From NCBI GenBank assembly GCA_046498185.1, contig JAWOBE010000052.1:1-21226 (forward strand): DNA of 21,226 nucleotides, in the 5' to 3' direction. Below are positions 1 through 6,638 of this stretch, piece by piece. The stretch comes from CAYXDR01 sp046498185 (GTDB taxonomy: Bacteria; Desulfobacterota; DSM-4660; Desulfatiglandales; Desulfatiglandaceae). Each line of letters begins with the position of its first letter. The first letter of the stretch is position 1. A program made the position numbers and the translations under genes. A model generated the notes under the pieces. It saw only the letters and a list, made by a program, of their open reading frames with translations, was not told the origin of the DNA and ran no database searches.

Positions 1-3000
1 CGGGTCCTCAACAGGCCACTCAAGACGAAGCTGAACTTTGGCGCGGCCGTCGGACTGCATATCGAACTTCCAGAAATAGAAGTGCGTCTTCGCGCCGTCA
101 ACCGTGAGACGGAATGTGGTCATGGCGTTGTTCATGTTTATCTCACCGTGGACGTCTTCAAGTTCGAACTCTAAAATGACCTTGCTGACCATCCGGAGGG
201 ATCCTGCAACTATCCGGGTCGAAACCGGAGCAACTAGAGCCGCAATTTCGGCGGGTCTCTTGGGCATGGGAACGCCCTTCTCTGTAAGGAACGGATGTAT
301 CAGGCTCACGAAACTCTGTTCGCCATTCGGGAATTCATCGCTGACCGGGCCGGGGTAATAAGGATGCTCGCCGTCGAAGTCGAATTTGATATCCTTGCGC
401 CAGTCGGTTCGGGTCGGCTTTTTATAAGGCTCGATATCCCAGATGCATGGAGAGTTGTAGGAGACCCATTTGACCAACGGGTTTTCCCCGCCGGTGTAAG
501 GATTTTCTCTCGCGATCACGGGTACGCCCAAGCCCCAGGCAAGCAGGTCGTTCTCATCGTCCCAATCCTTAGCGAATGCGTAGTCCGGATCGGTCTGTCC
601 GAGATCCCTGAGGAGCTTCCAGTCTTCCAGAATGACTCTGTAGGCCGGGTCCCCGATTTTCGCTTTACCTCCGTACCAGAGGTTGAGGTCGCCGTTGTGA
701 TACATTCTCTTGAACGCCTCGACACCGTACGGATCATAGCGGTTCCATTCATACCTGTTGGAAATAGGGGTCCAGGTCGGGTCGATTTTACCCTCGAACT
801 GTTCGCGCATGGTGCCGTGGAAGAACGTATTCCCCGTTGCGATATATTCGCCTCTTTTGCCGATGTACACCGCCACGCCGTCAACACTGTGGTATCTGAG
901 GCCGTTTACGGGAGCGATGGCGGTCACGTAGGCCGCGGTTACGTCATTATAGATGTTTTGTGCGTATACCGGCAAAGCGCTGTCGACGCCGTGTCCGCCT
1001 TCGTGAAATACGAGTGACTCGTTTCTGTATCGGCTTAAATTATAGTCTCTGAGGACGCCGACGTCCTCGGACTGGAACCGGCGTCCGCCCCAGCCTTCGA
1101 TACGAAGATTTTCGCCGACGTCGTCACCGCCCATGGAGCTGGAGGCCGGCTGCCTTCCGTTGTGATGTCCCATTACAGAACCCGCTGCGATCTTCATACC
1201 GCCGCCCTGCTGCGTAAATCCGTCGGCGATTCTCTGGCCTGGATTGTCATAAGTTACCGGACCGTTCGTGAGGTTTTGTCCGCCCACCGTTACCGTTCCG
1301 TTGTCCCAAGAATAAGCAGTGGCTCTGTTTGAATTGCCCTGGGTATGGATGAAGCTCGGGTTGTCACCGCTGCCCGTAGCGAACGCCTTGTCGAAGTCGG
1401 CTCCGCCTGAGCTGGTCGGATAGGTTTTGCGGCTGTTGTTGGTCAGGAGGGTCTCATATTGATGACCCGCCGCCATGGCGACGTCTTTCGCGGTAGGCTG
1501 CTCTTCACCCGCGCGTGTGTACATATAGTAAGGCTTTTCGGCCACCGCAGATTCGAGGTAGACATAAACGCCCGTAAGAGCGGATCTGTAAACATGCCCG
1601 ATCCATGGTTTGAACACAGCTTCGACCTTGCCCTCCGCAAGCTCGTTGCCGTCCCAGTCAAGAACATCGTTACCCCCGCCCACATAGGCCACTTCAACCT
1701 TGCCTGCAAGGCCCGCTCCGTAATCTCTGATCGCGTCTTCAAGGCCAACATACGTGCCCATTTCGAGGGCATGTTCGCCGACGGGCTGGTCGTTTGCAAT
1801 CCAGCCGCCGTTATCGATCTTGCGCTCGTCAATGTCCTTCCGCGTAAAGCCCTGGAAAGCAAGACCGTAAGGGTTGCCGTTGTCCAAATCGGTATGGTTT
1901 CGGTAACTCCAACGATTATTAGCACCCCGAAATCTCTCTGCGGCTACCAAGCGGATGCCTTTCCAGAGATAGCCTCTTTCCGGTACGACCGAAGTGAAGG
2001 GAACCTCCTTGTCGTCAAGATAGATCTTGAAGTTGGCGCTTGTCACCGCCGTTTCGCTGCCGCTGTTTTGCATGACCGCGCTGATGGTGCTGATTTCACG
2101 GTTGAAGTAGACATGAACCTCATTTTTGGATACGACTTCAGCTTTCTCAATCTTGAGAGGTTCATAAGCGACACCCTTTGCGCCGTCGGACGTTTCGGGA
2201 AGGCCGAAATTATCCGGCTGATTTCTCCACCACCACGGTGTATTGACCTTGGAGCCGTCCGTGGAGCCGCTGGAGGTTTGTCCCGCGCCTTTTCCCGCCC
2301 AATAGCACCATTTTCCGTGGATACCGGATAACGCCCAATAAAGCGGATAGTCATAGTGATAGACTTCCATACGTGTGTTGATGGGGAATGACTCGGACTC
2401 GAATTCCTGAGTTTCGGGAATAAATTCCTGGAACGCCATCGCGCCGTAAACATAATAATCTTTGACGCTTTCCATCATTTTCGTTCCCGGCCACATCCCG
2501 GCTTTTTTGGCTTTGTCATAAGCTTCCTGAAGGTGAATGTCAAAGCGGTAATCGTCCGATTTGTTGAGCGCCGTCAACGGATACTTCCGGCTGCCCTGGA
2601 CGACCGCAAGCTCATAGGCGATGTCGAAGAACGCTTCACCGAAATAGAAATGGTCCGATCTCGGACGGGCGGATTCTTCGCTGTTCTCGGCGGGGGTTCC
2701 GTCAGCCTTGATGGGTGCGTCATGGCGCATAATGTCGTCGGATGTTCCGACGATGTAAGGCTTGACATATTGGCCCGTTTTGGGGTTGAAGTTGCCGGGA
2801 ACTTCGGTGGCTTTAATCATTCTCCGGGTGAAAGTATCCGTGGTTTCGCCGTGTTGATAAAGTTCGCGGTATTCGGGCGCTTCATAAACCGACTGAGTCG
2901 GGCCTACGATCAAGGCTGTGTAACCCGCATAAATCATCGGCAGACACAGATATTCGGCGCGGCCAAGGAGTTTGTTTGTTCCTTCGCCGACCATTCTCGC

Positions 3001-3636
3001 CACATATTCGTCCGTATACTTGGGCTGTTCGGCATCCGTGAAATCGTACTTGCCTCTGCCGAAGTTCTCAAGTTTGTCGCCAAGAACAGACATGTCATCA
3101 CCGTTTCCGGCCTTGCGCGAGGCATGGGTCCAGAATCTGGACATATAACCCTGAGATCTTTCAAGATAGAAAGAGCACCATGTCGGAACCTTTGTCGTCC
3201 CGCCGGCCTTGACGGCAATTTTTGACGCGTTAAGAGGTCCGATGGTGTCTTCCGTGCGGTCATATTCGGCGTTGGCGTCGTTTTCGCGGCATCGGGCACG
3301 GATTTGGCCGATGTCAAGCGCGTTTTTCAAGCGCACGTTGACAACAGGTTTATCGGCATATTCTCCGAAAGCGAAATAGGAAAGATATTCCCATTCAACG
3401 TCTTTGCCGTCGATAAGAATGTCAAATGTCGCCTGCGCGTCGGCACCGTTCAAAACCGCGCTGGAGAACTCAAGCTCGAGGACGTCGCCGGTGATAAGGC
3501 GGACGTCGCCGAGGTTGCCCTGGACGACTGTTCCCGCACTTGGGCCGCAAGCCGTTCCCACAATCAAGAGCACAACCATGCTCAACATCGACGGAAGTCT
3601 TGTGGCGGCAAGCGATAAGCGTTTGGTCTTTTTCAT
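1..3636 (-). CDS. Secreted HExxH metallopeptidase-like protein with Ig-like repeats (3' end outside window)
   Basis: I translated the minus strand from the ATG at 3636 to base 1: 1212 codons with no stop, continuing past the left edge. The start follows GGAGG with 8 nt spacing. The N-terminus MKKTKR, a hydrophobic stretch (about residues 17-29) and Cys30 in VGTAC look like a lipoprotein signal, although Gly at -3 is unusual. Residues 878-882 read HEGGH, within VFHEGGHGVDS, followed by GEYIATGNTFF with Glu930 as a plausible third zinc ligand 48 residues later. That is a gluzincin-like arrangement seen in extracellular peptidases. Beta-rich segments that resemble each other, with signatures such as FDILIDGKDVEW and FKIYLDDKEVPF, occur near residues 45-110, 490-640 and 1130-1212, suggesting repeated Ig-like domains. 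Inferred role: cell-surface or secreted proteolysis. I do not recognise the exact family or its substrate. It looks unrelated to the defence genes to the right. Confidence 0.8.
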   Translation of the reverse strand, partial: MKKTKRLSLAATRLPSMLSMVVLLIVGTACGPSAGTVVQGNLGDVRLITGDVLELEFSSAVLNGADAQATFDILIDGKDVEWEYLSYFAFGEYADKPVVNVRLKNALDIGQIRARCRENDANAEYDRTEDTIGPLNASKIAVKAGGTTKVPTWCSFYLERSQGYMSRFWTHASRKAGNGDDMSVLGDKLENFGRGKYDFTDAEQPKYTDEYVARMVGEGTNKLLGRAEYLCLPMIYAGYTALIVGPTQSVYEAPEYRELYQHGETTDTFTRRMIKATEVPGNFNPKTGQYVKPYIVGTSDDIMRHDAPIKADGTPAENSEESARPRSDHFYFGEAFFDIAYELAVVQGSRKYPLTALNKSDDYRFDIHLQEAYDKAKKAGMWPGTKMMESVKDYYVYGAMAFQEFIPETQEFESESFPINTRMEVYHYDYPLYWALSGIHGKWCYWAGKGAGQTSSGSTDGSKVNTPWWWRNQPDNFGLPETSDGAKGVAYEPLKIEKAEVVSKNEVHVYFNREISTISAVMQNSGSETAVTSANFKIYLDDKEVPFTSVVPERGYLWKGIRLVAAERFRGANNRWSYRNHTDLDNGNPYGLAFQGFTRKDIDERKIDNGGWIANDQPVGEHALEMGTYVGLEDAIRDYGAGLAGKVEVAYVGGGNDVLDWDGNELAEGKVEAVFKPWIGHVYRSALTGVYVYLESAVAEKPYYMYTRAGEEQPTAKDVAMAAGHQYETLLTNNSRKTYPTSSGGADFDKAFATGSGDNPSFIHTQGNSNRATAYSWDNGTVTVGGQNLTNGPVTYDNPGQRIADGFTQQGGGMKIAAGSVMGHHNGRQPASSSMGGDDVGENLRIEGWGGRRFQSEDVGVLRDYNLSRYRNESLVFHEGGHGVDSALPVYAQNIYNDVTAAYVTAIAPVNGLRYHSVDGVAVYIGKRGEYIATGNTFFHGTMREQFEGKIDPTWTPISNRYEWNRYDPYGVEAFKRMYHNGDLNLWYGGKAKIGDPAYRVILEDWKLLRDLGQTDPDYAFAKDWDDENDLLAWGLGVPVIARENPYTGGENPLVKWVSYNSPCIWDIEPYKKPTRTDWRKDIKFDFDGEHPYYPGPVSDEFPNGEQSFVSLIHPFLTEKGVPMPKRPAEIAALVAPVSTRIVAGSLRMVSKVILEFELEDVHGEINMNNAMTTFRLTVDGAKTHFYFWKFDMQSDGRAKVQLRLEWPVEDP

Positions 3637-3644
3637 TCTTAAAA

Positions 3645-3649
3645 CCTCC
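3645..3649 (-). promoter_or_regulatory. Ribosome binding site of the metallopeptidase gene
   Basis: GGAGG on the minus strand, 8 nt before the ATG at 3636. It fixes the start of the long minus-strand gene. Confidence 0.75.
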
Positions 3650-3751
3650 AGGATAATAATGGGCCTCGTTTATTCTGACGATAAGGCGCTCCGTCCCGGG
3701 CTTGACTCGCGTTCGAAATCGGCGTGCCTTCTCATCCCGACCATATCCATG

Positions 3752-3780
3752 ACGATAGTCAAGCCCACAGGCGATGTCAA
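3752..3780 (-). promoter_or_regulatory. Sigma70-type promoter for the metallopeptidase gene
   Basis: On the minus strand a perfect -35 box TTGACA (3775-3780) is followed by a 17-nt spacer and TATCGT (3752-3757), which matches four of six -10 positions. The predicted start of transcription is about 110 nt before the ATG at 3636. The -35 box lies just past the stop of the 155-residue gene on the same strand, so the peptidase is probably transcribed independently. Confidence 0.5.
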
Positions 3781-3782
3781 GT

Positions 3783-4250
3783 TCAGCGGCGTCCGCCGAT
3801 AAACGGGCCGGACCGCCCGGATCCCGGCCCGCTTATAATCCCCGCAAGAGAGGAAGAAAAACCAGCACGCTCTTGACTTATTTCTTTAGACTCAATTAAA
3901 GTGCCGTCTCCGTAGCCTTTGAGATTATAAACGTACTTCTGCGTTAGGAATCTCCCGTCTTCTCTATGAGGGCCAATATTCCATATAATCGCAACTTCAT
4001 CTATTTTGCGGATAAGAACATTATCTGTTCTGAATTTGATCTTAAATTCATCACCGCTTCTTTCAATTCCAATGACTTCTGCATCTTCAAGCAGAATTTC
4101 TTTTAGAATATTACTTAATATTTGTTGAGAAACTTTAACGATACCAATTGTCTTATCATCATCCGACAGATCAAAGAATCCTTCATCCGTATACTTATTC
4201 TCCCCGACTTTGACACACCCTTCAAATGGTTTCTTCTTGTATTCCGTCAT
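3783..4250 (-). CDS. Unrecognised 155-residue protein, divergent partner of the nuclease-like gene
   Basis: The ATG at 4250 is preceded by AAGGAG with 5-nt spacing and the frame ends in TGA at 3783. I do not recognise the family. The protein is charged and soluble, with no signal peptide, membrane segment or clear helix-turn-helix. It begins MTEYKKKPFEG. Residues about 30-100 appear to alternate helix and strand (ILSNILKEILLEDAEVIGI, then FKIKFRTDNVLI). The last 20 or so residues are unlike the rest: a Gly/Ser/Pro/Arg tail (SGPGSGRSGP, then IGGRR) encoded by a GC-rich inverted repeat, while the body is AT-rich. The original 3' end may have been replaced by recombination near 3840. It shares a divergent promoter region with the 339-residue gene, so the two may be co-regulated. 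An antidote or regulator role would be pure speculation. Confidence 0.6.
   Translation of the reverse strand: MTEYKKKPFEGCVKVGENKYTDEGFFDLSDDDKTIGIVKVSQQILSNILKEILLEDAEVIGIERSGDEFKIKFRTDNVLIRKIDEVAIIWNIGPHREDGRFLTQKYVYNLKGYGDGTLIESKEISQERAGFSSSLAGIISGPGSGRSGPFIGGRR
3804..3831. terminator. GC-rich inverted repeat, possible transcription terminator
   Basis: An 8-bp perfect stem, CGGGCCGG (3804-3811) paired with CCGGCCCG (3824-3831), has a 12-nt loop; two more A-T pairs are possible after one mismatch. On the minus strand it is followed only by TTTAT, so the U-tract is weak. It lies inside the last codons of the 155-residue gene. Confidence 0.35.
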
Positions 4251-4394
4251 AATGGCTCCTTCCTTAAGTTCAATCTAAAGGCCAAAAAGAGCCGTCTAAG
4301 AAAAATCCTTCAGAGAAAAGAAAAAATGAAATGATTAAAAATACATGATTTTATTTGGTCAGACCATGGATCGTCTTTAATTAAGGGTGAAATG

Positions 4395-4447
4395 AATATA
4401 GGCAAAAAAGCCTATAATTGGCTAATATAGGTAAAATTGCCTATATT
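4395..4447. promoter_or_regulatory. Divergent promoter pair with two operator dyads
   Basis: Two inverted repeats share the form TATAGG-N8-CCTATA, at 4397-4416 and 4426-4445, with centres 29 bp apart. The second extends to AATATAGG/CCTATATT. On the plus strand TTGGCT (4418-4423), 18 nt and TATATT (4442-4447) form a plausible promoter for the gene at 4551. On the minus strand TTAGCC (4420-4425), 19 nt and TATATT (4395-4400) mirror it toward the gene starting at 4250. The -35 boxes overlap in the middle and each -10 box is overlapped by one dyad, as expected for repression of both directions by a dimeric regulator. No obvious regulator gene is in this block. Confidence 0.6.
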
Positions 4448-4503
4448 TATTGGATCGGATTTTACTGATGATCAATAAGGAATTGGGGATTTAGTCACGG
4501 ACA

Positions 4504-4554
4504 ATGATTAACAAGATGAAAAGTGCAATAATTAAAGCCGAGGTGCAGCTATGA
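4504..4554 (+). other. Possible 16-codon leader ORF overlapping the start of the nuclease-like gene
   Basis: ATG at 4504 opens a 16-codon frame (MINKMKSAIIKAEVQL) whose TGA (4552-4554) overlaps the ATG at 4551 as ATGA. The overlap would allow translational coupling. No good ribosome binding site precedes it, so it may be chance. Confidence 0.25.
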
Positions 4555-5570
4555 CTGAAACAAACAACCTCTTCTCTTTTAGTGTTTACACAATGCGGAA
4601 CCGGCAGGATCTGGATTTTGTTATGGCTGGAGGAGGAAAAGCCGAGTTTAGGGAAAATAAATCCTGGGCAACAGCTCATAAATTATTTGAAGAAGCGATA
4701 GCTGATAATTTACGAATGCCGATTTTTTTCAGTGTTGCGGAAGTGAAAAGCGGATTGATTTATTTTGCTTTATTAGATGAAATTATAATTGAAAATGATG
4801 GATCTACATTATACAAATTTTCAGAATTGACCCAACTTCCTTATGCCAAGCCTCTGTCTTCTTTGACACTTAAAAGTACAGGTGAAAAATTATCCGATCG
4901 ATATATCCGCCCATATGCCATATGTAAAACACCACCGGAATTGTCATCTTGGCTTAAAGAATCCGGACTGCCGGTCATTAAGAAAAAACCAATGACCGGA
5001 CGAGAACCTGTCCATGATAATGGGAATCCAATAGGACCCACTTTATTGGAATTTTGGCAATGGTCTGCATCGGATTTAATCAGCAATGCAACCCGCGGTA
5101 TCCTGGCAGAGTTTCTTGTCGCCTCCGCTCTCGGACTCACTGAAGGCGTCCGTTCTGAATGGGATGCTTATGATTTACAGCTTCCCTCTGGACATAAAAT
5201 TGAAGTCAAATCATCCGCATATATTCAATCATGGTACCAGCGAAAGCTATCTCAAATCACTTTTGCTATTCCGGAAACACGGGCATGGAGCCAACATGAT
5301 AATATTCAGGAAAAACAACCTAAGCGCCAAGCAGATATTTATATCTTCTGTCTTCTTGCACATAAAATTCAGGAGACCCTGGATCCTTTGGATGTCAGCC
5401 AGTGGCGGTTTTATGTTGTTCCAACATCACTCCTCAATCAACATTGCGGCCATAGTAAAAATATTGGATTATCCGGGCTTAAAAAAATCGGAGTTAAAAG
5501 CGTCACATATAGAATGCTGAAGAAGCGCGTGGGATATGTTGTGGAGAAGGTTGTTTCTAGTAAGCGTTAG
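4551..5570 (+). CDS. Putative PD-(D/E)xK nuclease with an N-terminal sensor-like domain
   Basis: This 339-residue protein is the only plus-strand gene in the window; GAGGTG lies just before the ATG. The C-terminal half carries restriction-endonuclease-like signatures: RGILAEFLVASALG (Glu187), EWDAYDL (Asp205/Asp208), then IEVKSSAYIQSW (Glu218 and Lys220). This is the E...D...ExK pattern of a PD-(D/E)xK fold. A hydrophobic strand follows (ADIYIFCLLAHK, 261-272). The N-terminal approximately 100 residues (MPIFFSVAEVKSGLIYFALL and a following strand-rich stretch ending in FSELTQLP) may be a small beta-barrel of the PUA/ASCH/EVE kind, which can read modified bases; that part is inference from pattern only. 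It has no methyltransferase partner next to it. Its AT-rich composition and its place beside a defence operon suggest an acquired modification-dependent restriction or other defence nuclease. Confidence 0.65.
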   Translation: MTETNNLFSFSVYTMRNRQDLDFVMAGGGKAEFRENKSWATAHKLFEEAIADNLRMPIFFSVAEVKSGLIYFALLDEIIIENDGSTLYKFSELTQLPYAKPLSSLTLKSTGEKLSDRYIRPYAICKTPPELSSWLKESGLPVIKKKPMTGREPVHDNGNPIGPTLLEFWQWSASDLISNATRGILAEFLVASALGLTEGVRSEWDAYDLQLPSGHKIEVKSSAYIQSWYQRKLSQITFAIPETRAWSQHDNIQEKQPKRQADIYIFCLLAHKIQETLDPLDVSQWRFYVVPTSLLNQHCGHSKNIGLSGLKKIGVKSVTYRMLKKRVGYVVEKVVSSKR

Positions 5571-5649
5571 TTTGTTAATTTTTTTCATCTGACCAACATT
5601 AGGGTTGACAGGCGGCAAACACCTCATCATTTCCACTATCCAAATTCTT

Positions 5650-5860
5650 TTACTTAACCAGTTCCAAACTGTCTATGAATGTCTGCATCGGAGTGCAGCC
5701 CTGATAACGTTTATCTTGATACGTACGGCTCTTATTGTAGGAGTTAATCCATTCTTCAAAATCTTTCTACAGTTCTTCTGTATCTGAGTAGATCTTTTCC
5801 GGAATGTCACCCGGGTGTAAAGAGGCGCATACCTTTATACAGTAAATCGGCATATACTTT
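5650..5860 (-). pseudogene. Remnant of an IS481-like transposase (3' end only)
   Basis: Minus-strand translation ending at TAA 5650-5652 gives KDFEEWINSYNKSRTYQ, DKRYQGCTPMQTF and IDSLELVK, which closely resembles the C-terminal part of the DDE integrase core of IS481-type transposases (consensus like YN..R.HQGKRC.GRTPMQTF). The frame contains a TAG (5767-5769) after YSDTEEL, where relatives usually have Gln, and clear similarity fades above about 5800. The catalytic domain and 5' half are missing. The fragment directly abuts the end of the defence operon (gene end 5874), so it marks an old insertion or deletion boundary. I could not define a terminal inverted repeat. Confidence 0.65.
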
Positions 5861-5873
5861 GTCTGTGATATGG

Positions 5874-6638
5874 TCATTTTGCCCCTGCCTCTTTACTCAA
5901 CATCAAAAGGTCATCATCCAGACCATGCCTCAGGATATTAAGACGCGGTGAAAGGGACGCCACATGTTCAGCTGAGATATGTGCCAATCGGAAGGGAAAG
6001 ATGCTCGGGCTGTCGAGAAGGTCCTTTATGGCGGCCGAGCCATTCACCCTGGCGTAGAGAGATGCTTCCACCAACCAGGTAATGAGCTTGGGGTCTTCAA
6101 CCGGATACTGATCGCCTTGCTCATAGATGCCTTTATCTCCAGTTTCTTTCAAAACCCCCCAATCTATGAATGAACGAAGCACTCGCTGAGTTGCTCGTGA
6201 TACTGTTTCTCGTTCTCCGTAATCCTCCCTAATTCTTCTTTGAATGTGCACAGATGCGACAGTTTTTTGAAGGTTTAGAATTCTGCCTGTATGGGCGGCC
6301 ACCGCACTCCAGAAGGGATAGGAAGCTTGTATCATTCCCCAATGAACAATAATACGATCCTTTTGTGATAAAATTCCGAGTAGTTTCAATCCATAATCTC
6401 GTAATGCCTTTAAATTGGAAGGAACAGTAAGCCACGTTTTCAAGAGGATTGTTATTGTCTTTTCTCTTGATCCTCTTACGCCAGGCTTTCCTCCTGACAG
6501 TTTATCTTTTAGAAGTTCATCAAATATTTCACATATAGTATCTTTATCATTTCCTGCTAATATTAACTGAGACATTTTATCGAGCCAATTAACAGAAATA
6601 ATCCGATCAATACCAATTTGTAATTTTCGATTATTCAT
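5874..6638 (-). CDS. BrxA-like protein, last gene of the PglZ operon (tentative)
   Basis: A 254-residue soluble protein whose ATG (6638) lies within the last codons of pglZ (8-bp overlap), so it is probably translated by coupling; it ends in TGA just before the transposase remnant. It is mainly helical. Its middle (TITILLKTWL at 61-70, then VHWGMIQASYPFW at 98-110) and a probable winged-helix region (RETVSRATQRVLRSFIDWGVL, about 143-163) recall BrxA/DUF1819, a NusB-like DNA-binding protein of BREX systems. BrxA is the last gene, after pglZ, in type 3 BREX. The match is by position and general pattern, not by a motif I can prove. It is longer than the approximately 200 residues of type 1 BrxA. 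It is AT-richer than the operon genes upstream. Alternative: an unnamed accessory protein specific to this PglZ group. Confidence 0.5.
   Translation of the reverse strand: MNNRKLQIGIDRIISVNWLDKMSQLILAGNDKDTICEIFDELLKDKLSGGKPGVRGSREKTITILLKTWLTVPSNLKALRDYGLKLLGILSQKDRIIVHWGMIQASYPFWSAVAAHTGRILNLQKTVASVHIQRRIREDYGERETVSRATQRVLRSFIDWGVLKETGDKGIYEQGDQYPVEDPKLITWLVEASLYARVNGSAAIKDLLDSPSIFPFRLAHISAEHVASLSPRLNILRHGLDDDLLMLSKEAGAK

Noticed and set aside
295..3618. Long plus-strand frames at 295-1017, 1459-2331, 2533-3225 and 3304-3618
   Set aside because: They are antisense, codon-aligned shadows of the 1212-codon minus-strand peptidase gene, which has a signal sequence, ribosome binding site and recognisable motif; none of the plus frames has these.
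4355..5596. 9-bp inverted repeat TTGGTCAGA (4355-4363) and TCTGACCAA (5588-5596) flanking the nuclease-like gene
   Set aside because: A 9-bp match over this distance is expected by chance at appreciable frequency, and no target-site duplication or recombinase is seen.
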